A stretch of 43,779 bases of DNA from the NCBI GenBank assembly GCA_021813505.1, contig JAKAKI010000044.1, forward strand, positions 1 to 43,779, written 5' to 3'. A model generated the notes under the pieces. It saw only the letters and a list, made by a program, of their open reading frames with translations. It did no database searches and was not told the origin of the DNA. Positions within the stretch are counted from its first letter, which is position 1. The number at the start of each line of letters is the position of its first letter. A program made the position numbers and the translations under genes. This DNA is from a bacterium (GTDB lineage Bacteria > Zixibacteria > MSB-5A5 > WJJR01). This document shows, in pieces, positions 25,398 through 35,290 of this stretch.

Positions 25398-25857
25398 GAT
25401 TGCTTCGGCGCATAAAGCCGCGCCTCGCAATGACTGCCTCTTCAATCCTCAGACACTGGAGAAAGAGCCGTCATTGCGAGCGCAGCGAAGCAATCTCCGC
25501 CGCCATGGGGTGGTATCGTCGGATTCAGGGAGAGTGAGATTGCTTCGGCGCATAAAGCCGCGCCTAGCAATGACTGCCTCTTCAATCCTCAGAAACTGGA
25601 GAAAGAGCCGTCATTGCGAGCGCAGCGAAGCAATCTCCGCCGCCATGGGGTGGTATCGTCGGATTCAGGGAGAGTGAGATTGCTTCGGCGCATGAAGCCG
25701 CGCCTCCCAATTGCTGCCTCTTCAATCCTCAGACACTGGAGAGAGAGCCGTCATTGCGGGCGGAGCGAAGCAATCCCCGCCGCCATGGGGTGGTATCGTC
25801 GGATTCAGGGAGAGTGAGATTGCTTCGGCGCATGAAGCCGCGCCTCGCAATGACTGC
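25396..25857. repeat. Tandem array, three 140-bp units plus a partial fourth
   Basis: Units start at 25396, 25536, 25676 and 25816 with an exact 140-bp period. Each holds GAGATTGCTTCGGCGCAT and CCGCGCCTCGCAATGACTGC, then a unique-looking spacer with CTTCAATCCTCAGACACTGG, then the opposite half-unit GTCATTGCGAGCGCAGCGAA. The third unit is the most diverged (CCTCCCAATTGC, GCGGGCGGAGCG). The first unit overlaps the stop of the GIY-YIG gene. Open frames through the array are repeats of one another and are not genes. From 25858 to 26133 I see only the hairpin below and the regulator's leader. Confidence 0.9.
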
Positions 25858-25924
25858 ACGTTGTTCTCATCATGCGTGATGTTTGTAGGATTTCCATTAC
25901 CCCTCTCGCTTCGGCGAAGGGTAC

Positions 25925-25948
25925 GAGGCCGTCCTTCGGGGCGGCCTC
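25925..25948. terminator. Hairpin in the gap before the Rrf2 gene
   Basis: GAGGCCG at 25925-25931 pairs with CGGCCTC at 25942-25948 around a 10-nt loop that includes TTCGGGG. It could stop transcription coming out of the repeat array before the suf locus. No T run follows. Confidence 0.3.
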
Positions 25949-26133
25949 TGTGCTTAATGTCCCACGATGGTGTCGTTTGACTCTTCGGCAGGGCCACAGA
26001 ATGGCGGCGTAACGCGCTACCATTAAACAGCTTACCGGCAATTGACAATCAAAGGGCATTTTCCACACGCAAATACTTTACTTTTTCGTATACATTCTGC
26101 CGCGAGGATAGATCGTGGCAAGGTGAACAGACG

Positions 26134-26652
26134 ATGAAAGTCAGCGCGCTTGAAGAATACGGACTACGTTGCATGCTCCGCCTGGGGCGGGTCAGCGAGG
26201 GGGAATCGCTGACCATCCATGAGATCGCCGAGCAGGAAGGGCTGTCCGTGGCCAATGTCCGCAAGCTGATGATGATCCTGCGTGAGGGCGGGCTGGTGCA
26301 AAGCGTGCGCGGACGGCTGGGCGGCTACGCGCTCAGCGAACCGGCGTCAACGATCACCCTCGGACGGATTATGGAATCGCTCGCGGGCCGAATGTACGAT
26401 CCGGAGTTCTGCGGCAAACATTCGGGCGACGTGACCATCTGTGTGAATTCGGGCGCCTGCTCGGTGCGGTCTCTTTGGGGAGTTCTCGACGGGCTGGTCG
26501 GCGGTGTTTTGCACCGGATCCGCCTGTCGGATTTGATCGGTGATGAGGGCAAGGTGTCGTTTTCGTTGCGCAAACATCTGGAGGCGACAATCGACCAGTT
26601 GCTGGGACAACCGGCACCGAGGCCGCACAGCTTGCCGGTGATTAATGGATGA
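26134..26652 (+). CDS. Rrf2 family transcriptional regulator (IscR/SufR-like)
   Basis: This 172-residue protein starts 'MKVSALEEYGLRCMLRL' and has a winged helix ('LTIHEIAEQEGLSVANVRKLMMILREGGLV', then 'GRLGGYALS'). Three cysteines at 93, 103 and 109 occupy the place where IscR-type proteins bind an iron-sulfur cluster. It is thus likely to sense cluster supply and control the suf genes that follow. The C-terminal tail is slightly longer than usual. An AAGGTG-like site precedes ATG 26134. TTGACA at 26042-26047 and TATACA at 26089-26094 are too far apart to be one promoter. A 156-bp gap with a hairpin repeat separates it from sufC. Confidence 0.92.
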   Translation: MKVSALEEYGLRCMLRLGRVSEGESLTIHEIAEQEGLSVANVRKLMMILREGGLVQSVRGRLGGYALSEPASTITLGRIMESLAGRMYDPEFCGKHSGDVTICVNSGACSVRSLWGVLDGLVGGVLHRIRLSDLIGDEGKVSFSLRKHLEATIDQLLGQPAPRPHSLPVING

Positions 26653-26692
26653 AAAGCTTGGGAATACTAATGAATCGGAGGCACGACTGACC

Positions 26693-26759
26693 CGTCATTC
26701 CCGCGAAAGCGGGAATCCAGACTCTACGAGCACTGGACCCCCGCTTTCGCGGGGGTGAC
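26693..26759. repeat. Inverted repeat of the ATTCCCGCGAAAGCGGGAAT type, copy 2
   Basis: CGTCATTCCCGCGAAAGCGG running into GAATCCAG (26693-26720) is matched by CTGGACCCCCGCTTTCGCGG running into GGGTGAC (26732-26759). It lies between the Rrf2 gene and sufC and would form a long hairpin in their mRNA. It is the same family as the repeat at 18306-18371. Confidence 0.8.
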
Positions 26760-26808
26760 ATCGGCGCACAAGGGCTCCCTTGTGTTCGAATGAACGAAAG
26801 GCAGAACG

Positions 26809-27582
26809 ATGACTGAAGCACAGATACCATTTCGTTGTGAAGATATCCACGTGGCCATCGAAAGCAAGCCGGTGGTCAAGGGTGTAACGCTCAATATCAA
26901 AGGCGGCGAGATCCACGCGCTCATGGGCCCCAACGGCTCCGGCAAGAGCACGCTGGTTAACGCGCTGATGGGTCACCCCAGCTATTCGCTCACCAGCGGA
27001 CGGATCTTCGTCAACGGCGAGAACGTCACAGAAATGCCGCCGCATGAACGATCGCGGCACGGCATGTTTCTGGCATTTCAGTACCCGCTCGCAATTCCCG
27101 GCGTGACCGTCGCGAATTTCCTGCGTGCTGCGGTCAAGGCACGGGTCAAAGACGATTCGGAGATGAAGGCATTCCGCAAGACCCTGCTCGCCGAATTCGA
27201 GCGTTTGGAGATCGATCCCGCCTTCGCCACCCGCTACGTCAATGACGGATTCTCCGGCGGCGAGAAGAAGCGCCTCGAGATCCTGCAGATGGCGATGCTG
27301 AAGCCCTCCATCGCGCTCCTCGATGAAACCGACTCGGGCCTCGACATCGATGCGCTGCAAATCGTCTCGAAGGGCATCAACACGGTGGTCAACAAGGACG
27401 TTGGCGTTCTTTTGGTCACCCACTACCAGCGCATTCTGAATTTTGTGAAGCCGGATTTCGTCCATGTCTTCATGGGCGGCCGGATTGTACGCTCCGGCGG
27501 ACCGGAAATGGCGGCCCAGCTCGAGAAAGAGGGATATGAAAAGATTGAAAAGGAAGTCAGCCGGATCGCCGAGGTCGCTTGA
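26809..27582 (+). CDS. sufC: SufC, ATPase of the SUF iron-sulfur assembly complex
   Basis: This 257-residue ABC-type ATPase has Walker A 'GPNGSGKS' at 40-47, the signature segment '[17 protein letters not shown]' near 144-160, and Walker B ending in '[16 protein letters not shown]', which is diagnostic for SufC. It binds SufB and SufD and powers cluster assembly on the SufBC2D scaffold in the cytoplasm. Length and motifs are complete. The start ATG 26809 follows a purine-rich GAAAGG. SufB begins within or 2 bases after its stop, so the genes are translationally linked. Confidence 0.97.
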   Translation: MTEAQIPFRCEDIHVAIESKPVVKGVTLNIKGGEIHALMGPNGSGKSTLVNALMGHPSYSLTSGRIFVNGENVTEMPPHERSRHGMFLAFQYPLAIPGVTVANFLRAAVKARVKDDSEMKAFRKTLLAEFERLEIDPAFATRYVNDGFSGGEKKRLEILQMAMLKPSIALLDETDSGLDIDALQIVSKGINTVVNKDVGVLLVTHYQRILNFVKPDFVHVFMGGRIVRSGGPEMAAQLEKEGYEKIEKEVSRIAEVA

Positions 27583-27584
27583 CA

Positions 27585-29017
<1,433 letters not shown>

Positions 29018-29021
<4 letters not shown>

Positions 29022-30370
29022 ACAGCGCCGCAGCACAAACACCTCAATCCGGCACCGTCCATTTCGGTACCGACCCGCTTTGGGAACAGATCAAATCATC
29101 GCACAGTGGCCCTGACTGGCTGCTCGCAATGCGACAACAGGCATTCGAGGATTTCAAGGCGGAGGAGCTACCGTCACGTGTGAGCCACCTCTGGCGCTAC
29201 ACCGATCCGGCACTCTTCTTGACTTCGAATGGCCTGGGCGGAGGTCAACGGACAAAGGACGAAGGGCTTCTGCCGACGATTCTGCAGGCCGAGTTTTCAT
29301 CCGGCTTATTGTGCGCTGCCGCCAGCTTGCGTGATGGTCGAGACATGGCAGCCTCGATCGACCCAAAGCTGGCATCCGCGGGCGTTCGTTTGATCGATCT
29401 GCAGGAGGCGGCCCGGACTTATCCCGATTTGCTCCGCGAACATCTCGGATCACTCATTGGCGCCGATTTTGGAAAGTTCGAAGCATACAACGCCGCCGCC
29501 TGGTCATCGGGAATCTTGATCTATGTCCCGCGCGGGGTCGAGATCGAGAAACCGATTCATATCCTGAGCTCTGCATCAGGGTCGAAGCACCCCCTTGTGC
29601 AAAGGCTTCTGGTCATCCTCGAAGGATCTGCCAGCTTGAGTGTGATTGATGAATATGGATCGGGGCGGTCGAACGGAGACGGTCCATCCCATTCCAGTGC
29701 GATCGTGGAGATGGTATTGGGAGCGGGAGCGCGCCTCAAATACGCCCCGGTGCAAAACTGGGGCAATAACACGATTTCGTATCTGACGCAGCGTGCCCGA
29801 TTGGATGCCGACGCCCAAATGGAAACGGTGATGACAACACTGGGTGGACAGGTGGGCAAGGTCGACTGCGGTGCGATCCTCGCCGGCAAAGGCGCGGAGA
29901 GCAACATGTTCGGGCTGGCCATCGGCGGCGCCCGTCAGCAATTCGATCATCACACCGTTCATGATCATCGGTCGGGAAATACGCGCAGCGATTTGCATTT
30001 CAAAGTCGCCCTGCGGGGACGCGCCCATTCCGCCTACACGGGGCTTATCCGCATCGAGGACCACGCCCAATTCTGCGAGGCATACCAGGAAAATCGCAAT
30101 CTTCTGCTCTCCAGCGGGGCAAAGGCAGAATCGATCCCGGAGTTGGAGATTCTCAATAATGAGGTGCGCTGCACTCATGGCGCCACCGTCGGCAAAGTCA
30201 GTCCGGAGGAAGTCTTCTATCTCGGCGCACGCGGCATCGATCCCGCCGAGGCCGTCCGATTGATCGTCACCGGCTTTGTCGAACCGATTCTCAAGCACAT
30301 ACCCGATGGCGTGCGCGAGCGAATCCACGGGGAAGTGCTGGCACATCTCGGAGAAACACCCAATGACTGA
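29018..30370 (+). CDS. sufD: SufD, partner of SufB in the SUF scaffold
   Basis: This 450-residue protein is related to SufB over its beta-helix core: '[15 protein letters not shown]' near 170, '[21 protein letters not shown]' near 309-329, '[20 protein letters not shown]' near 352, and '[23 protein letters not shown]' near the end. The His-containing 'DHHTVHDH' segment is a SufD hallmark. It forms the SufB-SufD heterodimer needed for iron entry. It starts at GTG 29018, overlapping the sufB stop by four bases (GTGA), a sign of coupled translation. Confidence 0.95.
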
Positions 30371-30689
30371 AAACTACATCAGTGTGGCCAAAGACTCTGA
30401 AATCCCCGAGGGCGAAGCCCGCGTGTATCAAGCCAACGGCACACGCATCGCGCTCTGCAAGGTCGGCGGGCAGATTTTCGCCATCGATGATACATGCACC
30501 CACGACGATGGTCCCCTTGGCTCCGGTCTTTTGGAGGGCCATGCGATCGAGTGCCCGCGTCACGGCGCCCGTTTCGATGTGCGCACCGGTGCCGTGCTCA
30601 AGATGCCGGCAGCATTCCCGGTCCGCAGCTACAAGACTTTGATTCAAAACGGTGAAGTATTGGTCGATCTGGGAGATCAGGACTCATGA
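30363..30689 (+). CDS. Rieske-type [2Fe-2S] ferredoxin in the suf operon
   Basis: This 108-residue protein has the Rieske ligand set Cys45-x-His47 ('CTH') and Cys64-x2-His67 ('CPRH'). The short length and absence of a catalytic domain match the ferredoxin component (NirD/BphF-type) and not an oxygenase. In several bacteria such a gene sits in suf operons between sufD and sufS, where it may supply electrons or act as a target or carrier; the role is not settled. ATG 30363 overlaps the last bases of sufD, and its stop overlaps sufS. Confidence 0.92.
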   Translation: MTENYISVAKDSEIPEGEARVYQANGTRIALCKVGGQIFAIDDTCTHDDGPLGSGLLEGHAIECPRHGARFDVRTGAVLKMPAAFPVRSYKTLIQNGEVLVDLGDQDS

Positions 30690-31966
30690 GCACAACGACG
30701 ACCGTGCCGGTCCGGACCGCCACGCCGATTCCGCCAAAACGCGAAATCGCGAGCACGCGCGAAGATTTCCCGATTCTCAAGCGCATGATTCACGGGAGTC
30801 CTATAGTCTACCTCGACAGCGCGGCGACCACGCAGAAGCCGGAAGCGGTCATCAATGCGCTCGTCGATTACTACCACCAGACCAATGCCAATGTGCATCG
30901 CGGACTCTACGCGCTGGCGGCCCAAGCCACGGACAAGTACGAGGGCGCCCGCGCCAAGGTGGCGAAGTTCATTGGCGCCGCTGAAACCGAAGAAATCGTG
31001 TTCACGCGTAATACGACCGAGTCGATCAATCTGGTCGCGCAGTCCTGGGGATCGAGAAACCTGAAATCCGGCGACGAGATCTTGGTCTCCGAGATGGAGC
31101 ATCACAGCAATCTCGTCCCCTGGTTCTTGCTGGCCAAGCGGACGGGCGCAGTGGTGCGTCACATCCCCATTCTTGATGACGGAACTCTCGATTTATCCAA
31201 GTGGAATGAGCGATTCACCAACCGGGCCCGTTTGGTTGCGTTGACTCATGTGTCCAACGTTCTGGGAACCATCAACCCGATCGCAGAGATCGCCGAACGA
31301 GTCCACAAGCATGGTGCACTTCTTCTGGTAGACGGTGCTCAGGGTGTTCCTCATATGCCGGTCAATGTCGCAACGCTCGGTGCGGATTTCGTCGCCTTCT
31401 CGGCACATAAGATGCTGGGCCCAACCGGAGTTGGCGTGCTTTGGGGCCGCCGTGAGCTGCTCGAATCGATGGACCCGTTCCTTGGCGGCGGGGACATGAT
31501 TCGTACCGTCTCAATGACCGATGCCACGTGGAACGATTCGCCATGGAAATTCGAGGCCGGAACTCCGAATATTGCCGATGTGATCGGCTTTGGTGCGGCC
31601 ATCGATTATCTGGAATCAATCGGCATGAACGAGGTCCGGCGCCATGAGATTGAACTGACCGAATACGCGCTGGAGAAAATGCACGCGGTGGACGAATTGG
31701 AGATTCACGGCCCGGCTGACTCGCTGGTGCGCGCCGGCGTGATTTCGTTCAATCACAGCGACATTCACCCCCACGATTTGAGCACTTACCTCGATCGCAA
31801 GGGTGTGGCAATTCGTGCCGGGCATCATTGCGCGCAACCGTTGATGGAGCGCCTGGGGCAGAATGCCACCGCGCGCGCCAGTTTCTACATTTACAATAAC
31901 CGCGAAGACATTGATACTTTGATCGACGCGCTGCAGAGCGCGGGGAGATTCTTTGGACGACGGTAG
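30686..31966 (+). CDS. sufS: SufS, class II cysteine desulfurase
   Basis: This 426-residue PLP enzyme shows Lys242 in 'SAHKMLGPTGVGVLWG' as the Schiff-base residue and Cys382 in 'RAGHHCAQP' as the persulfide-carrying residue. Other family marks are 'YLDSAATTQKPEAVI' near 44 and 'EMEHHSNLVPW' near 138. It takes sulfur from L-cysteine to form a persulfide that passes to SufU and then SufB. The N-terminus has about 25 extra residues before the family start, rich in Thr, Pro and Arg. ATG 30686 overlaps the ferredoxin stop by four bases. Confidence 0.97.
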   Translation: MSTTTTVPVRTATPIPPKREIASTREDFPILKRMIHGSPIVYLDSAATTQKPEAVINALVDYYHQTNANVHRGLYALAAQATDKYEGARAKVAKFIGAAETEEIVFTRNTTESINLVAQSWGSRNLKSGDEILVSEMEHHSNLVPWFLLAKRTGAVVRHIPILDDGTLDLSKWNERFTNRARLVALTHVSNVLGTINPIAEIAERVHKHGALLLVDGAQGVPHMPVNVATLGADFVAFSAHKMLGPTGVGVLWGRRELLESMDPFLGGGDMIRTVSMTDATWNDSPWKFEAGTPNIADVIGFGAAIDYLESIGMNEVRRHEIELTEYALEKMHAVDELEIHGPADSLVRAGVISFNHSDIHPHDLSTYLDRKGVAIRAGHHCAQPLMERLGQNATARASFYIYNNREDIDTLIDALQSAGRFFGRR

Positions 31967-32438
31967 AAACGATATCGAACTGGACGCCCTGTACCGGGAC
32001 ACGGTTCTCGATCATTTCCGTTCACCGCGCGGACATAAGACGCTTGACCGGATTGATCTCACCCGTGATGGCTACAACCCGGTCTGCGGTGATCGCATTA
32101 CCATGTCGGTCAAGCTGTCCGACAACGCGGTCGAAGATGTCGCGGTCAACTGCAAGGGCTGCGTGATCTCGGTCGCATCGGCCTCGATGCTTGCTGAGTT
32201 GCTCCCCGGCAAGAGTCGCGAAGAGGCGCTACGTCTCGCGGATGCATTCAAGCGGATGATGCACGGCCATCCGCCCCCTCCTGGGTTGGATATTGGCGAT
32301 CTCGATGCCCTCGATGGCGTGAAGAACTTTCCGGTCCGCGTCAAGTGCGCGCTTCTGGCGTGGATGACATTGATCGATGCACTCGAGGAAGCGGAGAAGA
32401 AGGGTGACGCGCCGGATCGGAGTACGACGACCGAGTAG
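31953..32438 (+). CDS. sufU: SufU, sulfur-transfer partner of SufS
   Basis: This 161-residue IscU-like protein has the SufU ligands Cys45 and Asp47 ('NPVCGD'), Cys70 ('GCVIS') and Cys132 ('RVKCALLAW'), plus the SufU-type insertion between the second and third cysteines that separates it from IscU scaffolds. It accepts persulfide sulfur from SufS through zinc-linked ligand exchange. The start is TTG 31953 with GGGGAG close upstream, overlapping the sufS stop by 14 bases. A hairpin repeat begins 6 bases after its stop. Confidence 0.94.
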   Translation: MDDGRNDIELDALYRDTVLDHFRSPRGHKTLDRIDLTRDGYNPVCGDRITMSVKLSDNAVEDVAVNCKGCVISVASASMLAELLPGKSREEALRLADAFKRMMHGHPPPPGLDIGDLDALDGVKNFPVRVKCALLAWMTLIDALEEAEKKGDAPDRSTTTE

Positions 32439-32443
32439 AGACC

Positions 32444-32515
32444 GGGAGGGCGAGGCTCCTGCCGAGCCTGCTTCCCTGCGTATGTAAAGAGGCTCGGCAG
32501 GAGCCTCGCCCTCCC
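32444..32515. repeat. Hairpin repeat GGGAGGGCGAGGCTCC family, copy 2
   Basis: GGGAGGGCGAGGCTCCTGCC running into GAGCC (32444-32468) pairs perfectly with its reverse complement at 32491-32515 around a 22-nt loop. It is the same family as 19904-19999. It lies between sufU and sufT, so it would form a 25-bp stem in a read-through suf transcript. Confidence 0.85.
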
Positions 32516-32552
32516 CCAACGATCTCAACCTAGTAGACCAAGGACTAACTCA

Positions 32553-32873
32553 ATGACCGCATCAATCGTGACCAAAGAAATTATCATGGAAACCCTGGGG
32601 ACTGTCCTCGACCCGGAAATCGAACTCAGTGTCACTGATCTCGGGCTGGTCTACGGCATTGACATCACCAACGAAGGACAGATGGTGACCATTCGAATGA
32701 CGCTGACGACCCCGTACTGTCCGTATGGCCCGACATTGATCGCCGACGTCAAAAGAGCCGTTGGCCATCTGCCAGGCGTCAATCAGGTGGAGGTTGTTGT
32801 GGTTTGGGACCCACCCTGGGATCCCAAGACAATGGTCTCCGAAGAAATCAAGGACAAGCTCGGGATCTGGTAA
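32553..32873 (+). CDS. sufT: SufT / MIP18 family (DUF59) iron-sulfur maturation protein
   Basis: This 106-residue protein reads 'VLDPEIELSVTDLGLVYGID' near 18-37, 'TTPYCPYGPTLIADVKRAV' near 52-70, and 'VVWDPPWDPKTMVSEEIKDKLGIW' at the end, a full match to the MIP18/PaaD family. SufT-type members help insert clusters into target proteins. The conserved Cys in 'TPYCP' is present. An AAGGA site precedes ATG 32553. It is in the suf direction but separated from sufU by 114 bases and a hairpin repeat, so its expression may differ. Confidence 0.93.
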   Translation: MTASIVTKEIIMETLGTVLDPEIELSVTDLGLVYGIDITNEGQMVTIRMTLTTPYCPYGPTLIADVKRAVGHLPGVNQVEVVVVWDPPWDPKTMVSEEIKDKLGIW

Positions 32874-32916
32874 GGCAAAAGCCCGCACCAATCATCACTT
32901 CCTCTCGGAGTCAGCC

Positions 32917-33381
32917 ATGTGGCGTGGTCGCGTTCATCAAATATGTGTCTCCCCTGTCGCAGGAGCCGAGATGCAGGCAATCTCTGAAGTGCGCGCCATT
33001 CCGGGTAAAGGTCTCGCGGGTGACCGCTACGGCGAGACGACCGGCACCTACTCGACTAAGCCGGGACCAGATCGTGAAATCACATTGATTGAAAGTGAAG
33101 CCATCGAAGCGTTAAGCCGGGAATCTGGTATCACGCTGGATCCTAAAGACGCACGCCGAAACATTGTAACCTCAGGCGTTCCGCTCAACCACCTCGTCAA
33201 CCACGAATTCGCCGTTGGTGAAGTTCGATTGCGTGGCATTCGTCTCTGCGAGCCCTGCAATCATTTAGAGGGTCTCACGCAACAGGGCGTTCTCCACGGC
33301 CTGATTCACCGCGGCGGCCTGCGCGCGCAGATCCTGACCGACGGCATCATCCACGTCGGCGATACAATCCAGGACGTCTAG
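32917..33381 (+). CDS. MOSC domain protein
   Basis: This 154-residue single-domain protein has the MOSC marks 'PGKGLAGDRYG' near 29-39, 'REITLIESEAIEAL' near 53-66, 'DARRNIVTSGV.LNHL' near 78-93, and a conserved Cys in 'GIRLCEPCNHLE' near 110-120. MOSC domains bind sulfur carriers, and in molybdenum-cofactor sulfurases they work beside a NifS-like desulfurase. Its place after sufS-sufU-sufT suits a sulfur-transfer role, but the acceptor is unknown. ATG 32917 has GGAG six bases upstream. The frame is open further up, but that part overlaps sufT. Confidence 0.88.
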   Translation: MWRGRVHQICVSPVAGAEMQAISEVRAIPGKGLAGDRYGETTGTYSTKPGPDREITLIESEAIEALSRESGITLDPKDARRNIVTSGVPLNHLVNHEFAVGEVRLRGIRLCEPCNHLEGLTQQGVLHGLIHRGGLRAQILTDGIIHVGDTIQDV

Positions 33382-33392
33382 TTCGAGCACTA

Positions 33393-33475
33393 AGCTTTGG
33401 AGTGCGGCGACAAGTCGCCGCAACGAGAGCCGAAGGCTCTCGTTCACTCTGAACTGCGGCGACGCACTCCAAGCT
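33393..33475. repeat. Inverted repeat of the TTGGAGTGCGGCGAC family, copy 1
   Basis: AGCTTTGGAGTGCGGCGAC at 33393-33411 is matched by GCGGCGACGCACTCCAAGCT ending at 33475. Inner stems are present too (GCGGCGAC/GTCGCCGC, and CGAGAGCC/GGCTCTCG). It fills the gap between the convergent MOSC and lipoprotein genes and overlaps the latter's stop, so it may serve as a terminator. Confidence 0.75.
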
Positions 33476-33929
33476 ATTGCGGCAGGCACGGCGTGATTTC
33501 CACAACCGTGCTGTCCAGCAGGCTGTCGGATTTGCTGTCGCGGACTTTGATTGTGTACGACCCGCCGCTCAGTCCCGAGATTTGCGCTGTCAGATCGAAT
33601 AGACAGTCAACGCACCGGCAGGGCACGGTCGAGGTATCGGTCTCAATCAGGGTGAGAGAATTCGCCTGCTGATCGATCTCATAGGCAAACTTCGCACAGC
33701 AATTCGCGGATCGTTCGTCGTGATGCACGCGCAACGTGTCGCACCGGCTCTCGTACCAGAACGCATCTTTCGAGGGTTGCCCGCCCCGTACACCAACGTC
33801 AATCCTCTGATGACACTCGCTCTGCGAACTCATCAACCAGACTGTCCCCGGTTGGGTGCCGGAATCATTGCAGGCCAGCACCAGCAGGGCAACCGAAGCC
33901 CCCAGCATCAGACAACGAATCAGCCGCAT
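33474..33929 (-). CDS. Small lipoprotein, Cys-rich, function unknown
   Basis: This 151-residue protein has a signal peptide ending in the lipobox 'LVLAC'. The mature part carries about eight cysteines, with pairs 'ANCCAKF' and 'CRCVDC' in the C-terminal half and a final 'EITPCLPQ', so disulfides or metal binding are likely. The strand pattern suggests a small beta domain ('GLSGGSYTIKVRDSKSDSLL'). I recognise no family. GGGGAGG lies just before two adjacent ATGs; the one at 33929 has the better spacing. The upstream gap 33930-34069 contains a hairpin repeat only. Confidence 0.7.
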   Translation of the reverse strand: MRLIRCLMLGASVALLVLACNDSGTQPGTVWLMSSQSECHQRIDVGVRGGQPSKDAFWYESRCDTLRVHHDERSANCCAKFAYEIDQQANSLTLIETDTSTVPCRCVDCLFDLTAQISGLSGGSYTIKVRDSKSDSLLDSTVVEITPCLPQ

Positions 33930-34035
33930 CATACACCTCCCCACGAAGGCGCCCGGGCCGCGTCAAACCGCCTTCCCCGGGCTGCAACTACAATACGCCT
34001 CGGGAAGGCAAGTATTCCAAGCAACTTTTCATTTT

Positions 34036-34063
34036 GGAGTGCGGCGACACATCGCCGCACTCC
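34036..34063. repeat. Perfect hairpin of the TTGGAGTGCGGCGAC family, copy 2
   Basis: GGAGTGCGGCGA and TCGCCGCACTCC form a perfect 12-bp stem with loop CACA, 6 bases after the end of the serine palmitoyltransferase gene on the minus strand. It shares TTGGAGTGCGGCGACA with the repeat at 33393. It may stabilise or end that transcript; no T run follows. Confidence 0.75.
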
Positions 34064-34069
34064 GAACCG

Positions 34070-35290
34070 CTACTCGATCACGCCGAGCATCTTTCCGACC
34101 GATGCAAATGTCTCCAGCACGAAATCGAGCTGAGCGTCGGTGTGCGTGGCGGTGTAGGAAGTGCGGATCAAAGCCTGTCCCTTGGGAACTGCTGGGGAGA
34201 CAATCGGATTGGCGAAAATACCGCGATCGGTGAGTTCCTTCCAGAAACGGAAGGCCACCAGATCGTCGCCGATCATGATCGGGATGATCGGCGTCTGCGT
34301 GCAGCCGATCTCAAAACCCAACTGGCGGAAATCATGGTGCATCCGGTGAGTGATCGCCCAAAGGCGCTCACGGCGTTCCGGCTCGCTTTCGATGATATCG
34401 AGTGCGGCGAGGCACGAGGCCACCGATGCCGGCGGCATCGATGCGGAGAATATGAGTTCGCGGGAGAAATGCTTAACGTAATGGACAACGTCCTCGTCGC
34501 CGACGATGAACCCACCTAGCGAAGCGAACGATTTGGAGAATGTCCCCATCGTTATGTCGACCTGGTCGATCAAATCAAAGTGCTCGGCCGTTCCACGGCC
34601 TCCGGCGCCGAGAACGCCAACCGAGTGGGCATCGTCCACCATGACTCTGGCGCCATATGCCTGGGCCAGACGCACCAGGTTGGGCAGATCGACGATGTCC
34701 CCCTCCATCGAGAAGACGCCGTCGACGACAATTAACTGCCCACCGCCGTTTACATTGGATTCGAGCACCCGCGCCAGATCGTCCATGTCGTTGTGCTGGA
34801 ATTTCACGGTCCGGCCATAAGATAGCCGGCAGCCATCGACAATCGAGGCATGGTTGGAACGGTCGCCGTAGATCGTGTCGGTCCGCCCGACCAGGCAGGA
34901 GATCGTTCCCAGGTTGGTCTGAAACCCGGTCGAGAATACGAGCGCCGCTGGGCGCTTCATGAATTTCGCCAGGCGGGCCTCAAGTTCGACATGCAAATCC
35001 AGCGTGCCGTTCAAGAACCGCGAGCCGGTGCATCCGGACCCGTAGCGCCGGGAGGCCTCAGCGGCCGCTTCGACGACTTTGGGGTGGTTGGTCAGCCCGA
35101 GGTAGTTGTTCGAGCCGATCATGATCAGCTCTTTGCCATCCACGGTCACCACGGTGCCCGGGGCCGACGTAATCATCCGGAAATAGGGGTAGACCCCCAT
35201 CGCCATGACTTCGCGGGCGGCGGTGAACGAACTGCACTTCGCAAACAGATCGACAGAGTTTCTCTGGGTTTGGGTCTTCGGAGTTGCCAA
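34070..35290 (-). CDS. spt: Serine palmitoyltransferase (alpha-oxoamine synthase family)
   Basis: This 406-residue PLP enzyme has the family Lys253 in 'GTFSKSFASLGGF', His147 in 'SNHASIVDG' and Asp219/His222 in 'VDDAHSVG'. The N-terminal 'MGVYPYFRMI' and 'GSNNYLGLTNHPKV', then 'GSGCTGSRFLNGTLDLHVEL', match bacterial serine palmitoyltransferases more than biotin or threonine-pathway relatives. The reaction joins L-serine and an acyl thioester to give 3-ketosphinganine, the first step in sphingolipids. It starts at TTG 35290; residues 10-30 fit the family, so the ATG at 35203 is too late. It diverges from an extended SDR gene. Glycine C-acetyltransferase or BioF activity is the main alternative. 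Confidence 0.82.
   Translation of the reverse strand: MATPKTQTQRNSVDLFAKCSSFTAAREVMAMGVYPYFRMITSAPGTVVTVDGKELIMIGSNNYLGLTNHPKVVEAAAEASRRYGSGCTGSRFLNGTLDLHVELEARLAKFMKRPAALVFSTGFQTNLGTISCLVGRTDTIYGDRSNHASIVDGCRLSYGRTVKFQHNDMDDLARVLESNVNGGGQLIVVDGVFSMEGDIVDLPNLVRLAQAYGARVMVDDAHSVGVLGAGGRGTAEHFDLIDQVDITMGTFSKSFASLGGFIVGDEDVVHYVKHFSRELIFSASMPPASVASCLAALDIIESEPERRERLWAITHRMHHDFRQLGFEIGCTQTPIIPIMIGDDLVAFRFWKELTDRGIFANPIVSPAVPKGQALIRTSYTATHTDAQLDFVLETFASVGKMLGVIE

Noticed and set aside
21154-25857. Regular repeats that could be read as CRISPR arrays
   Set aside because: Periods are 121 and 140 bp, the spacers themselves repeat, the units are inverted half-sites, and no cas gene is present.
25474-25980. 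Several open frames of 67-89 codons in the 140-bp array
   Set aside because: They are the same translated repeat over and over and have no ribosome sites.
26042-26094. A sigma-70 promoter for the suf locus from TTGACA (26042) and TATACA (26089)
   Set aside because: The two hexamers are about 41 bases apart, far from the usual 17.
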